A stretch of 31,993 bases of DNA from Hydrogenophaga sp. (GCA_021154985.1 JAJNQE010000062.1:1-31993), one strand, 5' to 3'; positions 1 through 9,251 are shown, numbered from the stretch's first letter. The notes: generated by a model from the sequence alone, not told the origin. Numbers and translations: made by a program.

Positions 1-1
1 G

Positions 2-247
2 GGCATCGGCGGCGGCCTGGGGATCGGTGCCACAGCCGGTGCCGCCTTTGCCGGCTTGCGCACGGGCGCCAGCGCGGGCGCGAGCGCCTCGCTGCCCAAC
101 GCGCAGGCCCTGCTGCCTTCGGCCCAGGTGAGCGCGGGCGCCAGCGGGTTTGCCCCGGGTGGCATGGCGCGCGGATCGGGCGCCGGCAGCCTGGGCACCG
201 ACGTGGGCGCCGCCGCCGACCTGCAAGCCCGCATCGCCTTCGACTGA
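2..247 (+). CDS. C-terminal tail of an upstream eCIS gene (partial)
   Basis: The frame is open from base 2 to a TGA at 245-247 and gives about 81 residues. The visible part is a Gly/Ala/Ser-rich low-complexity tail that starts GIGGGLGIGATAGAAFAG and ends LQARIAFD, with no recognisable domain. It lies directly before the hub and spike genes of an eCIS operon, where Afp-like clusters usually carry the LysM-containing tube/hub adaptor (Afp7 position). That identity is inferred from position only. The true start is outside the window; the internal TTG at 56 is not a credible start because the frame continues upstream with the same composition. Confidence 0.6.
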   Translation, partial: GIGGGLGIGATAGAAFAGLRTGASAGASASLPNAQALLPSAQVSAGASGFAPGGMARGSGAGSLGTDVGAAADLQARIAFD

Positions 248-266
248 ACCACACGGGGAGACAGCC

Positions 267-437
267 ATGCCCATCACGTTTGAAGAAGTCACGGCCGAGG
301 TGCCGGCCGAGCGGCCCACCCCACCCGCCGCCCAGGCCGGTGAAGCGACACCGCCCGACGATCCCCGCGCGCTTGAAGCCCTGCAGCAGGCGCTCGATCT
401 GCGGGCCGAGCGCTGCTGGCGCCTGCACACCGACTGA
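267..437 (+). CDS. small DUF5908-like eCIS protein (56 aa)
   Basis: An ATG at 267, preceded by GGGGAGACAG as ribosome binding site, opens a 56-residue protein that begins MPITFEEVTAEV, has a Pro/Ala-rich middle and ends in a short charged helix (ALQQALDLRAERCW). Many eCIS clusters carry a tiny protein of this size beginning MPI-[EV]-I-x-E, annotated DUF5908, near the LysM and hub genes. Length, start and position fit that family, but I rely on memory of the pattern and the match is short. Its role is unknown. It lies 19 bases after the preceding gene and 22 bases before the hub gene, so it is probably co-transcribed with both. Confidence 0.6.
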   Translation: MPITFEEVTAEVPAERPTPPAAQAGEATPPDDPRALEALQQALDLRAERCWRLHTD

Positions 438-459
438 GCCCACCCACGCGCAGCACGCC

Positions 460-1551
460 ATGACCGAAACCGCCCTCAGCCGACAAGCCCTCTACAGCGC
501 GCGCCCCACGCTGCGGCTGGCCGGGCAGGCCGATGTGCGTTTGTCGAATCTGCTCATTGCAATGCGCATGGACGAAAGCGAGGGCGGCATGAGCCGGCTG
601 GAGCTGCGCCTCTCCAACTGGGTGGGCACCACGGCCGGCGGCACCGAGCAGGCGTTCGGTGCGCAGTCCGACTTGAAGCTGGGTGCCGATCTGGCGGTGT
701 ACGCCGGCGATGTGCAGGCCCCGGTGGAGGTGTTTCGCGGCAAGGTCAGCGCCATCGAGCTGGTGTTCAACATGGGCGGCGCACCCGAGATCACGGTGCT
801 GGCCGAAGACGCCTTGCACGCCGCGCGCATGGCCCGGCGCAGCAAGACCTACACCGACATGTCGCCCGCCGACGTGGTGCGCGAGGTGGCTGGCGCGCTC
901 AATCTGCGCCCCACGGTGGCCGGCCTCAACAGCCCGGTGGACACCTGGGCGCAGATCAACGAGAGCGACCTGGCCTTTTTGCGCCAGCTGCTCGCGCGGT
1001 TCGATGCCGACCTGCAAGTCGTGGGCGAAGAGCTGCAGGTGTCGCCGCGCGGTGACGTGGCGCGGGGCGAGGTCGAGCTCGCGCTGTTTGGCCAGCTCGT
1101 GCGCGCCCGCGTGATCGCCGACCTCTCGCAACAGGTCACCGCCACCAGCGCCGCCGGCTGGAACCCGGTGGATGGCCGCGCTGTGAACTTTGAAGCCACA
1201 CAAATCGCGCAGAGCGGGCCGGGCAGCGGGCGCAGCGGTTTGTCGTGGCTCGACGAGGCCCTGGGTGCGCGCACCGAGCACGTGGGTCACCTCGCGGTGA
1301 GCAGCGACGCGGAAGCCCGGGCCGTGGCCCAGGCCGCGCTCGACCAGCGCGCGCGCCGCTTCGTGCGCATCGAGGGCCTGAGCGAAGGCAATCCGGCCAT
1401 CCGGGTGGGCACCACGGTGGCGGTCACGGGGCTCTCGCCGCAGTTCGACAACCGTTACTTCGTGTGCGCCGCCTCGCACGTCTACGACCAGACAGCGGGC
1501 TACCGCACCGAGTTCAGCGGCGAGTGCGCGTTCCTCGGGGAGGGCACATGA
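460..1551 (+). CDS. baseplate hub protein, phage late control gene D-like
   Basis: This 363-aa protein is a gpD/gp27-type hub, equivalent to the N-terminal half of VgrG or Afp8, which forms the ring between tube and spike. The family pattern is clear: an N-terminal beta domain with LSNLLIAMRMDE and LELRLSNW, a middle segment with DMSPADVVREVAG and the typical 'W.QINESDLAFLRQLLARFDADLQV' arrangement (about residues 163-190), and a C-terminal beta segment with AIRVGTTVAVTGL and FDNRYFVCAASHVYD. The ATG at 460 is chosen because upstream codons in this frame lie inside the previous gene and do not resemble the family. Its stop overlaps the spike gene start as ATGA, which implies translational coupling. 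Hub and spike are separate genes here, not fused. Confidence 0.88.
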   Translation: MTETALSRQALYSARPTLRLAGQADVRLSNLLIAMRMDESEGGMSRLELRLSNWVGTTAGGTEQAFGAQSDLKLGADLAVYAGDVQAPVEVFRGKVSAIELVFNMGGAPEITVLAEDALHAARMARRSKTYTDMSPADVVREVAGALNLRPTVAGLNSPVDTWAQINESDLAFLRQLLARFDADLQVVGEELQVSPRGDVARGEVELALFGQLVRARVIADLSQQVTATSAAGWNPVDGRAVNFEATQIAQSGPGSGRSGLSWLDEALGARTEHVGHLAVSSDAEARAVAQAALDQRARRFVRIEGLSEGNPAIRVGTTVAVTGLSPQFDNRYFVCAASHVYDQTAGYRTEFSGECAFLGEGT

Positions 1552-2234
1552 AGCGCGACGGTGTGTTCGAGCGACCCGCCGCCTGGCTCCAGGCCGGCGC
1601 GCTGGCGCAGGTGGTCTCGCTCGACGACCCCGAGAGCCGCAACCGCGTGCAGGTGCGGCTGCTGGCGCACGACGGTGTGAGCGGCCAGGACGCGCCGCTG
1701 TGGGCGCGCGTGGTGGCGCCGTTTGCTGGCAACAACCGCGGCTTCTTTTTCCTGCCCGACGTGGACGACGAGGTGCTGGTGATCTTCATGAACGGCGACG
1801 CGCGCCACCCGCTGATCATCGGCGGGCTGTGGAACGGCAACTCGCCATCACCCGCCAACCTGGCCAACGGTGAGCACCGCACCAAACGGCTGAAGTCCAA
1901 AAACGGCGTGGCCATCACCATCCTGGATGACGACGGCCAGGAGACGCTGACGCTGGAGACACCCGGCGGGCAGACCGTGACGCTGCAGGACGGGCCAGGC
2001 ACCATCACGCTGGAAGACGCCAACGGCAACCAGGTGGTGATGGAGGCCGCAGGCATCAGCATCACGGCGTCGGCCAAGGTGAAGGTGAGCGCTGCGCAGG
2101 TGGAGGTGAGCGCGGGCATGGTCAAGGTGGACTCGGCCATCGCCGACTTCTCCGGCATCGTGAAGTGCGCGACCTTGCAGACCAACTCCGTCATTTCCAC
2201 CAGCTACACCCCGGGCGCCGGGAACGTGTGGTGA
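1548..2234 (+). CDS. baseplate assembly/spike protein, gpV (gp5 OB-fold)-like
   Basis: This 228-aa protein is the membrane-piercing spike that sits on the hub. Residues 15-95 form the gp5/gpV OB-fold region, with the hallmark order 'VVSLDDPESRNRVQVRL', 'WARVVAPFAGNNRGFFFLPD', 'DEVLVIFMNGD', 'HPLIIGGLWNG'. After that come short repeated beta strands rich in T, V and G (VTLQDGPGTITLEDANG and following), consistent with a trimeric beta-helix needle, ending GAGNVW. The ATG at 1548 overlaps the stop of the hub gene by four bases. No PAAR gene follows, so the needle end may be tipless or capped by another protein. Confidence 0.9.
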   Translation: MKRDGVFERPAAWLQAGALAQVVSLDDPESRNRVQVRLLAHDGVSGQDAPLWARVVAPFAGNNRGFFFLPDVDDEVLVIFMNGDARHPLIIGGLWNGNSPSPANLANGEHRTKRLKSKNGVAITILDDDGQETLTLETPGGQTVTLQDGPGTITLEDANGNQVVMEAAGISITASAKVKVSAAQVEVSAGMVKVDSAIADFSGIVKCATLQTNSVISTSYTPGAGNVW

Positions 2235-2238
2235 TGCC

Positions 2239-3885
2239 ATGGCCCGCCCGTTGATGCCGCAACTGCCCCACGACGTGGCGTTGGGCGCGCCGCGCGGCGT
2301 GGCTCCGGGCGGTGCGCCGCTGTTGCTGCAGCGCGCCGACGGCGACTTCATCAGCGCCGTGCTCGACGAGATCACCAGCCCGCAGGGTCGCGTGAAACTG
2401 CTCGCCACGCGCGCTGCCGCACGCAACCCGCGCCAGGTGCTCAAGCTGTTCCAGCCCATCCAGCGCCAGCACCATCTGGCCGTGCTCGAAGCTTGGTGCG
2501 ACACACCGGGCACTCCGCGCGTGGACCCGGCGCGCGTGGCCTCCGCCGGCCTGGTGGTGCGCCGGGTGCGCCGCGCTGGCAGCGCCACCGAGGAGGGCTG
2601 GATGCAATCGCGCGGGCGCCTGCGCGGCTGGATGCCGGTGCAGCGCATCGGCGGTGCCTCCAGCGATCCGGTGAGTCAGCTGCGGCTCCACAGCGGGCAG
2701 ACCGGTGTGGCCGACATCGACCACGAGCTGGTTCAGCTCGCCCTGCACAACGAGGACACGCTGCTCGACGAACACGTGGTGCCCATGTTCGTGGCGCCGC
2801 CCGAGGTCTGCAAGGCCGCGGGCAAGACGGTGTACTACGGCCTGGTGCCCACGGTCAGCAGCGAGCAGGCCGAGACCGCGCCCGTGTTCGACGAGGCCAA
2901 CACCTTCGGCCCCGACAGCGCCGATTTCCGCAACCACCTGGTGCAGGCCCTGCGGGGCGAGGGCATGGACTTTCCGCTCGACGGTGAAACCCTGAACCCG
3001 GCCTGGACCGAGGCCGCCGAGATCGCCACCACCGTGCGGCCCGCGGGTCTTTCCAACGACCACTGGAACCGCCTGCGCCTGGGCGGGGGTTCGCGCAGCA
3101 GCATGCAGCGCTTCTTGCGACTGCTGCGCCAGCTCGATGGCGAGTTCAACGCCTTCGCCGGCACCACGGCGGTGGCCATGGCCCTGCGCCAGCAGCTCGC
3201 CGCCATTGCTTTGCCGCTCAAGCTGCGCGACGGTGAGACGGTCGCCCGCACGGTGGATGCCGAAACCTTCTTGCGCCAGGCGGTGCAGGTGCTGGTGCAG
3301 CGCAACGAGCAGGCCTTGCGCCCCGAAATGCCCACGCGCTGGCCCGCCTTGCCCGGCCACCAGGCGAGCGCCTTGCGGCTGGCGCTCTCGCGCGCCGTGG
3401 CCGAGCGGTTCGTGCAGCTCAACCCCGCACCCGGCCGGTTTGACGACGCAGCCGCGCAGTACGTGGTGCGCGCTTTCGTGCGCCTCAAACCCGAGTGCGG
3501 CTGCCCGGCGCGCATCGTCTGGAGCGAGGCCACCGAGCCCTTCGTGATCGCGCCGTGGTTCGACGGCTCCGGTGCGCCGCCGGTGCGCATCGACCTGCCC
3601 GACATCACCGCGCCCGGTCTGCTGGCCTCGCTCAAGCCCAACGTGTCGTTCGCCGTGCCACCTGCGTTGCAGAACCTGCTGAGCGGCAACCCGAAAGACC
3701 TGATGGAGGGCAAGAAGCCGCCCGACGGGGGCATCACGATCGGCTGGATCTGCAGCTTCAGCCTGCCCGCCATCACGATCTGCGCCTTCATCGTGCTGAG
3801 CATCTTCCTCGGCCTGCTCAACCTGATCTTCAGCTGGTTGGCCTTCATCAAGATCTGCATCCCCTATCCGAAGAAGGGCGACTGA
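2239..3885 (+). CDS. eCIS baseplate-cluster protein with C-terminal membrane segment (547 aa)
   Basis: I do not recognise a named domain in residues 1-490, which look soluble and mixed alpha/beta. The first part has DGDFISAVLDEITSPQGRVK; a Cys pair occurs in PECGCPARIVW. The last 52 residues (from 3724) are strikingly hydrophobic and aromatic: ITIGWICSFSLP, then ICAFIVLSIFLGLLNLIF, then WLAFIKICIPYPKKGD. They would form one or two membrane helices, or a hydrophobic oligomerisation stem, ending in a basic tail. Position between spike and gp25 genes, with a 4-base gap before and a TGATG junction after, marks it as part of the baseplate set. A membrane anchor for the baseplate is my inference; I recall similar tails in uncharacterised proteins of related clusters but cannot confirm this. 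Confidence 0.8.
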   Translation: MARPLMPQLPHDVALGAPRGVAPGGAPLLLQRADGDFISAVLDEITSPQGRVKLLATRAAARNPRQVLKLFQPIQRQHHLAVLEAWCDTPGTPRVDPARVASAGLVVRRVRRAGSATEEGWMQSRGRLRGWMPVQRIGGASSDPVSQLRLHSGQTGVADIDHELVQLALHNEDTLLDEHVVPMFVAPPEVCKAAGKTVYYGLVPTVSSEQAETAPVFDEANTFGPDSADFRNHLVQALRGEGMDFPLDGETLNPAWTEAAEIATTVRPAGLSNDHWNRLRLGGGSRSSMQRFLRLLRQLDGEFNAFAGTTAVAMALRQQLAAIALPLKLRDGETVARTVDAETFLRQAVQVLVQRNEQALRPEMPTRWPALPGHQASALRLALSRAVAERFVQLNPAPGRFDDAAAQYVVRAFVRLKPECGCPARIVWSEATEPFVIAPWFDGSGAPPVRIDLPDITAPGLLASLKPNVSFAVPPALQNLLSGNPKDLMEGKKPPDGGITIGWICSFSLPAITICAFIVLSIFLGLLNLIFSWLAFIKICIPYPKKGD

Positions 3886-4274
3886 TGAACACCCCCTCGG
3901 CACCCATCGGATTTCCGTTCCTCGGTCTGCCCGACGAGTACGGCCAGCTGGGCTGGCCGGGCCTGGAAAAGAGCGTGCGCGATGGCATCCGAATCGTGCT
4001 GAGCACGCGCCCCGGCGAGCAGCTCATGCGCCCCGAATTCGGGGGCGGGCTCGACCGTTTGCTGCACGAGCCCAACACGCTGGCCACGCGCCGGCGCATC
4101 CGCGATCTGGTGCAGGGCTCGCTCACGCGCTGGGAGCCGCGCATCCTGCTCGACGCGGTGGAGGTGTGGGACCTGCCCGATGCCCCGAGCCACCTGCGGG
4201 TGGAGATCCAGTACCGGCTGGCGCGCACGGGCGCGCCGGGCCGCATGAATGTGAACGTGCAGCTGGAGACCTAG
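3885..4274 (+). CDS. baseplate wedge protein, GPW/gp25 family
   Basis: This 129-aa protein is a gp25-type wedge subunit (Afp9 equivalent), which joins baseplate and sheath. The family signature is complete: GWPGLEKSVRDGIRIVLSTRPGEQLMRPEFGGGLDRLL near the N-terminus (the EFG core is typical), then TLATRRRIRDLVQGSLTRWEPRI and a final strand segment ending MNVNVQLET. Length is normal for the family. The ATG at 3885 shares its A with the TGA of the previous gene, and the next gene's ATG follows its TAG immediately, so translation is probably coupled across all three. Confidence 0.92.
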   Translation: MNTPSAPIGFPFLGLPDEYGQLGWPGLEKSVRDGIRIVLSTRPGEQLMRPEFGGGLDRLLHEPNTLATRRRIRDLVQGSLTRWEPRILLDAVEVWDLPDAPSHLRVEIQYRLARTGAPGRMNVNVQLET

Positions 4275-6560
4275 ATGCCCATCATCCCGCCCAGCCTCGA
4301 TGACCGCCGCTTCGATGACCTGGTTGAAGACCTGATCGCGCGCATCCCCGCGCATACGCCCGAGTGGACCAACCCGCGCCAGGGCGATCCCGGGCGCACC
4401 TTGCTGGAGCTGTTTGCCTGGCTGGGCGATGCGCTGCTCTACCGCGCCAACCTCATCCCCGAGCGCCAGCGCCTGGTGTTTCTGAAGCTGCTCGGCCAGG
4501 GCTTGCGCCCGGCCCAGCCGGCGCGCGGCATCGTGGGGCTCTCGTACGCCCAGCCCCTGGCCGAACTGCGCGCGAGTTCGCTGCTGCCGGGTGCCCGCCT
4601 CAAGGGTGCGCAACCCTTCGAGACGCTGGATGAGACCACCGTGCTGCCGGTCACCGGGGAGGCCTACATCAAACGCAAGCTCACCGACACCGAGTCGGCC
4701 CGCATGGCCGATGTGATCAGCGGCCTCTCGCGCGTGCACCGCATCAGTGGCGCGGTGCAGGGCTACGAGACGCTCGCGGTGTTTGGCGAGGGGCGTGCCG
4801 AGCCGGGCGGCCTGGATGTTTTCGAGCGATCGACCGACCGTGCCCTGTGGATCGCCTTGCTCGCACCCGCCGCGCCCGGACCGCTGGAGCAAGCGGCGGT
4901 GAACGACAGCGTGCGCGCCGCGCTGGGCGGTGGCGAAACGGGCGTGCCTTCGCTGCTCTCGTTGGGCATCGTGCCCGCGCTGCCTTTGCCGGCCTTGTTT
5001 GAAGAGGTGGGCCCGCTGGCCGAGGTGCCGGTGATCTGGGAGATGGTCACGCGCAGGTCCGGCACGCAGACGCCGGACTACCTCACCCTGGAGCCGCTGC
5101 CCGGCAGCGACACTTCGCGCGGCTTCACGCGGCCGGGCACGCTGCGCCTGCCGCTGCCTGGTCAGGACGACATCTGGGTGCCCTCCAACCAGGTGGGCGT
5201 GAACCCGCTGGCCGGCGTGGGCGACGCGCCGCCCCGGTTGGACGACGCGGCCCGCGCCGCGCGGCTGGTGGCCTGGCTGCGCGTGCGCCCGCGCCCGGGC
5301 AGCCAGGTGCAGCGCCTGCCGCTCACCTGGCTGGGCATCAACGCCGCCGAGGTCGACCAGCGCGTGACGCTGCAAGGCCAGGTGCTGGGCACCAGCACGG
5401 GCGCGGCCGACCAGACGTTTGCCTTGCCTGCCGGATCGGTGGATCCCGAGACTTTGGTGATCGAGGTGGAAGAACCCGGTGGGCGCGGCTACCAGCCGTG
5501 GCGTCGCGTGGACGACCTGGCCGCCATCAGCGCGGACCCCCTCAAGGCGCGGGAGGCCGGCGCGTTCGAGCTCGATGCCGAAGCCGGCACCTTGCGTTTT
5601 GGTGACGGCGTGCGCGGCCGCATTCCCGAGCGGCTCATGCGCGTGCGCCTGGCGCGTGGGCGCTTCGGCGGTGGGCGCGCAGGCAACCTCGCGCCCGGCA
5701 GCCTGAGCGAAATCGCGGCCACGCTGATCAACGGCCAGCGCGCCCCGGCGCTGAAGGTGCACCAGCCCCTGCCCATGGACGGTGGTGAGGACGCCGAGAC
5801 CCTGCCCCAGGCCGAGCGCCGCATCCCCGCCACGCTGCGCCACCAGCAGCGCGCGGTGACGGAAGACGATTTCAAACGCCTCGCGCTGGAGACGTCCGCC
5901 GCCGACGTGGGCCGGGTCGAGGTGATGCCGCGCTTCAAACCGCGCGACCGCCGCTTCAACGTGCCCGGTGTGGTGAGTGTGGTGGTGCTGCCCTCGGCGG
6001 CGCTGGCGCCCGCGCCCAACCCCCGACCCGACAGGCCTTTCATCGAACGCGTGCACGCCCACCTCTCGTCGCGGGTGCCGCTGGCCACCGAGCTCTATGT
6101 GATCGGTTGCGAATACGTGCCGCTGGGTTTGTCGGTGGCGTTGCGCCTGCGCGAAGGTTTTGCGCGCGACAAGCTGCTGTACGAGGTGCGCGAAGCCCTG
6201 CGCCGCCTGCTGTGGCCGCTGGCCCCCGGCGGGCTCGACGGCGAAGGCTGGGCACTCGGGCGATCGGTGCGCGAGCGCGAACTGGAGGTGGAGGTCTCTC
6301 GCGTGGCCGGTGTGGCCGAGGTCACCGGCCTGCAGCTGTTTGCGCGCCAGGGCGCCGCCGGCCAGCAAGACTGGGCGCTGCTGCCACGCAACCAGGCCGG
6401 CGCCCAGCAGACGCTGAACCTGCAGCCCTGGCAACTGCCCGAGCTGTTGTCCATCGTGGTGGTGGAAGGTGGGGAGGCGCCGACGAATTTGCGAGCCCTG
6501 CCCAACCCGTTTGCACAGGCCAACGCCGTGGCTGTGCCCGTGGTGCCGGAGTTGTGCTGA
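4275..6560 (+). CDS. baseplate wedge protein, gpJ/gp6-like (Afp11-like)
   Basis: This 761-aa protein is the large wedge subunit that builds the baseplate ring. It opens with IIPPSLDDRRFDDLVEDLIARIPAHTPEW and DPGRTLLELFAWLGDALLYRAN, the standard start of putative eCIS/phage baseplate J proteins. The core (about residues 435-560) has FGDGVRGRIP, GNLAPGSL and AVTEDDFKRLALE, and the last third has VPLATELYVIGCEYVPLGLSVAL, followed by a gp6-like C-terminal region with DGEGWALGRSVRERELEVE. The ATG starts directly after the preceding stop codon. Length is typical for Afp11-type proteins. It pairs functionally with the next gene (tail protein I-like), with which it shares a TGATG junction. Confidence 0.9.
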   Translation: MPIIPPSLDDRRFDDLVEDLIARIPAHTPEWTNPRQGDPGRTLLELFAWLGDALLYRANLIPERQRLVFLKLLGQGLRPAQPARGIVGLSYAQPLAELRASSLLPGARLKGAQPFETLDETTVLPVTGEAYIKRKLTDTESARMADVISGLSRVHRISGAVQGYETLAVFGEGRAEPGGLDVFERSTDRALWIALLAPAAPGPLEQAAVNDSVRAALGGGETGVPSLLSLGIVPALPLPALFEEVGPLAEVPVIWEMVTRRSGTQTPDYLTLEPLPGSDTSRGFTRPGTLRLPLPGQDDIWVPSNQVGVNPLAGVGDAPPRLDDAARAARLVAWLRVRPRPGSQVQRLPLTWLGINAAEVDQRVTLQGQVLGTSTGAADQTFALPAGSVDPETLVIEVEEPGGRGYQPWRRVDDLAAISADPLKAREAGAFELDAEAGTLRFGDGVRGRIPERLMRVRLARGRFGGGRAGNLAPGSLSEIAATLINGQRAPALKVHQPLPMDGGEDAETLPQAERRIPATLRHQQRAVTEDDFKRLALETSAADVGRVEVMPRFKPRDRRFNVPGVVSVVVLPSAALAPAPNPRPDRPFIERVHAHLSSRVPLATELYVIGCEYVPLGLSVALRLREGFARDKLLYEVREALRRLLWPLAPGGLDGEGWALGRSVRERELEVEVSRVAGVAEVTGLQLFARQGAAGQQDWALLPRNQAGAQQTLNLQPWQLPELLSIVVVEGGEAPTNLRALPNPFAQANAVAVPVVPELC

Positions 6561-9247
6561 TGGACGCCAACGGTTCGCGCTTCTGGTCGCTGCAGGCGCC
6601 GGCCCACTGGCCCACGCTGGGGCAGGGTGGTAGCCATGTGCGCTGGCAGGCCGACTGCAGCGCGTTGAGCCTCGCGTCCGAGCGCGAACTGGAAGCCCCT
6701 CCCGACATCGCAGCCAGTCGCAGCGCGGCGTTGCTGGCGCTCAACCAAGTGCCGCGCGCGCTCGATGCCCAAGGCGTGGTGTGCAGCTGGCACGCACCCA
6801 GCCAGGCCATCGTGGTGCGCAGTGCCCACCTGAGCGATGCCGCCATTGCGCTCCCGCTGGACGCCGTGCCCACCGACCTGTGTGTGGGCGGTGACGGTGT
6901 GTTGTACGTGGCCTTGCCCGGGCGTGTGCTCATGCGCGACCTGCGCCGGCGCTGGGCCGATGTGAGCGTTGCCGAACCCGGCTTTGCACCCTGGCGTCTG
7001 ACCGCCCACCCCGGTGGCGGTGTGTGGATGCTGGAGCGCGGCAGCGGACGGCTCGCACGCTTGAGCGGCTACCCCCTGCCCAGCCAGACGCCAGCCACCG
7101 ACGCTTATGCCCCCGGCGTGTTCCGTGCCGATCCGGAGAACTGCCGCGCGCCCGCCCTGGCCGTGGCAAACGAAGGCTGGAGTGGCGTGGCCGAACCGCT
7201 CGCACTGGCCTGCCACACCGCCAGCGGTTTGTTGCTCATGGGCTGGAACACCGCCGGCCAGGCCTGGGTGCGGCGCTGGGATGAAGCCACCCGGACACCC
7301 GGCCCGATGCGGCCGCTGCGCGGAGCGCTGCACGCGTACGCCATCACCTGGATCGATGGCCGGCGCATCGCGCTGCGCATGCCCGGGCGGGTGGATGCCC
7401 CTGCGTTCGAAATCGATGACACCTCGACCGGTGAACTGCCCGCGCTGGGTGAAGTTTTTCCCCTCGCCAGCGACCAGCGCGAGGCCGCTTTTGTGCACCG
7501 CCCCGAGGGCATGGCGCATTACCCCGTGCGCGAAGACGCGGCCGAGCCGTTGCTACCGTTGGCCCTGCCCAACCTGGCGCGCAGCGGCACGGCCGCCAGC
7601 TTCACCACCGTGGGCGGGCAGTTGCGCGCACAACTCATCGACAGCGGCACACCCGCCACCACCTGGCACCGCGTGTTCATGGAGGCCAGCATCCCACCCA
7701 GCTGCGGTGTGGTGGTGTGGCTCGCCGCCACCAACGACCCGCAACCACCCGAACCCCAGCGGCTCGACGCCTGGCACCCGCACGCCTTTGGCCGTGATGT
7801 GCGCACCATCGATCCCGCTGCGTCCGGGCCGCACGTGCCGCACGCGGTGTGGGAGCGCGCGCCTTCTGAGTTGCCCGCGCACCCGGGCCTGGCGCCGTGG
7901 GCGCCGCAGCGCGGGCTGCGGGGCCTCTTTTCCGTGCTGGTGCAGAACGCGCGCACAGCGGTGCGCTCGCTCAGCGGGCGCTACCTCTGGGTGCGCCTGA
8001 GCCTGCATGGCAACAGTCGTGCCAGCCCCGAGGTGGTGGCGCTGCGCGCCTGGGCCAGCCGTTTCAACTACGCCGAGCAGTACCTGCCGCGCATCTACCG
8101 CGAGACCCTGTTCGGTGACGCCGCGCAACAGCCTGGCGAGCGGCTGGACAGCGTGGACGAGGGCTACGCTGCAGGACTGGATGCAGGGAGTGCGCCCGAG
8201 GTGGCGCTGCTGCTGCGCCTGGCCACCGGCGGCATCACCGTGAGCGATGGTGCGCAGGTGGTGGTGGAGCACCCCGGGCGCAGCTGGTTGCTCAAGGATG
8301 GTGGCAGCGCGCGCTGCTGGCGCCTGCTGCTCGACGGTCACGCCATCGGTGTCTACCGGCCGCAGGCTTCACCCGCCGACTTTCTGGCGCGCAGCCTGGC
8401 CAATGTGGAAGGGGTGCTCACCCAGCTGGAAGACCGCGTGGCCCACGCGCACTTGCTCACCGACCCGGTCAGCGCGCCGGCCGAACACCTGGACTGGCTG
8501 GCCAACTGGGTGGCGCTGAGCTTTGATGCGGCCCTGCCCGACGCGCGCCGCCGCGCCTGGCTGCAGGCCGCACCCGAGCTGGCGCGCTGGCACGGCACGC
8601 GCCGGGGTCTGGCGCTCGCGCTCGACGTGGCCACCGGCGGCGCCGTGAGCGGCGGCGAGGTGGTGATGCTCGAAGACTTTCGCCTGCGTCGACTGCTGGC
8701 CACGCTGCTCGGCGTGGACCTGGCCGATGAAGACGACCCGCTGCTGCCCGGCCTGCAGGTCAGCGGCAATTCGGTGGTGGGCGACACACTGGTGCTGGGT
8801 GACCAGGCGCGCGCCGAGCTCATGGCGCTGTACCGCGAAGAAGCCACCAGCGAAGGCGAAGACCAGGCCATCGCCGACTTCTACGGGCGCCTCGCGCACC
8901 GCGCCACGGTGCTGGTGCACCGCGAGGTGGACGACGTGGACCTCGGTCTCATCCGCCGCATCGTGGCGCTGGAGTCGCCCGCGCATGTGCAGGTGCGCGT
9001 GGCCACCGCGAGCTGGCCCTTCATGGTGGGCGTGGCCAGCCTGGTGGGGGTGGACACCTACCTGGCGCGCGCCGTGCCGCCCAGCCCGGTGCGTGTGCAG
9101 CGCTCGGTGCTGGGCGGGGGCGACTTTGTGCTCGGCCCGACCACGCTGGACCCGCGCCTGCGCGGCGAGGCGGCGCCGCCGCCGGTCGAAGTCGTCCGAC
9201 CACTTTCCGTTCCACGCAGCAGAAAACCACGACCCCGCAAGGAGTGA
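6560..9247 (+). CDS. tail protein I-like baseplate protein with propeller-like N-terminus (Afp12 position)
   Basis: This 895-aa protein carries the phage-tail domain TIGR02242 in its C-terminal half: FNYAEQYLPRIYRETLFG at about residue 502, and from residue 608 FLARSLANVEGVLTQLEDRV, LLTDPVSAPAEHLDWLANW and RWHGTRRGLALALD. The two parts are normally close together, but here roughly 80 residues with a different beta-rich pattern are inserted between them. The first 330 residues hold repeated strand patterns (DLCVGGDGVLYVALPG, WRLTAHPGGGVWMLERG) that look like an NHL-type beta-propeller. The last 30 residues are Pro/Arg/Lys-rich. The protein probably closes the wedge with the gpJ-like protein; the propeller may bind a partner at the baseplate rim. 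Its ATG shares its A with the stop of the preceding gene. Confidence 0.85.
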   Translation: MDANGSRFWSLQAPAHWPTLGQGGSHVRWQADCSALSLASERELEAPPDIAASRSAALLALNQVPRALDAQGVVCSWHAPSQAIVVRSAHLSDAAIALPLDAVPTDLCVGGDGVLYVALPGRVLMRDLRRRWADVSVAEPGFAPWRLTAHPGGGVWMLERGSGRLARLSGYPLPSQTPATDAYAPGVFRADPENCRAPALAVANEGWSGVAEPLALACHTASGLLLMGWNTAGQAWVRRWDEATRTPGPMRPLRGALHAYAITWIDGRRIALRMPGRVDAPAFEIDDTSTGELPALGEVFPLASDQREAAFVHRPEGMAHYPVREDAAEPLLPLALPNLARSGTAASFTTVGGQLRAQLIDSGTPATTWHRVFMEASIPPSCGVVVWLAATNDPQPPEPQRLDAWHPHAFGRDVRTIDPAASGPHVPHAVWERAPSELPAHPGLAPWAPQRGLRGLFSVLVQNARTAVRSLSGRYLWVRLSLHGNSRASPEVVALRAWASRFNYAEQYLPRIYRETLFGDAAQQPGERLDSVDEGYAAGLDAGSAPEVALLLRLATGGITVSDGAQVVVEHPGRSWLLKDGGSARCWRLLLDGHAIGVYRPQASPADFLARSLANVEGVLTQLEDRVAHAHLLTDPVSAPAEHLDWLANWVALSFDAALPDARRRAWLQAAPELARWHGTRRGLALALDVATGGAVSGGEVVMLEDFRLRRLLATLLGVDLADEDDPLLPGLQVSGNSVVGDTLVLGDQARAELMALYREEATSEGEDQAIADFYGRLAHRATVLVHREVDDVDLGLIRRIVALESPAHVQVRVATASWPFMVGVASLVGVDTYLARAVPPSPVRVQRSVLGGGDFVLGPTTLDPRLRGEAAPPPVEVVRPLSVPRSRKPRPRKE

Positions 9248-9251
9248 TCCC

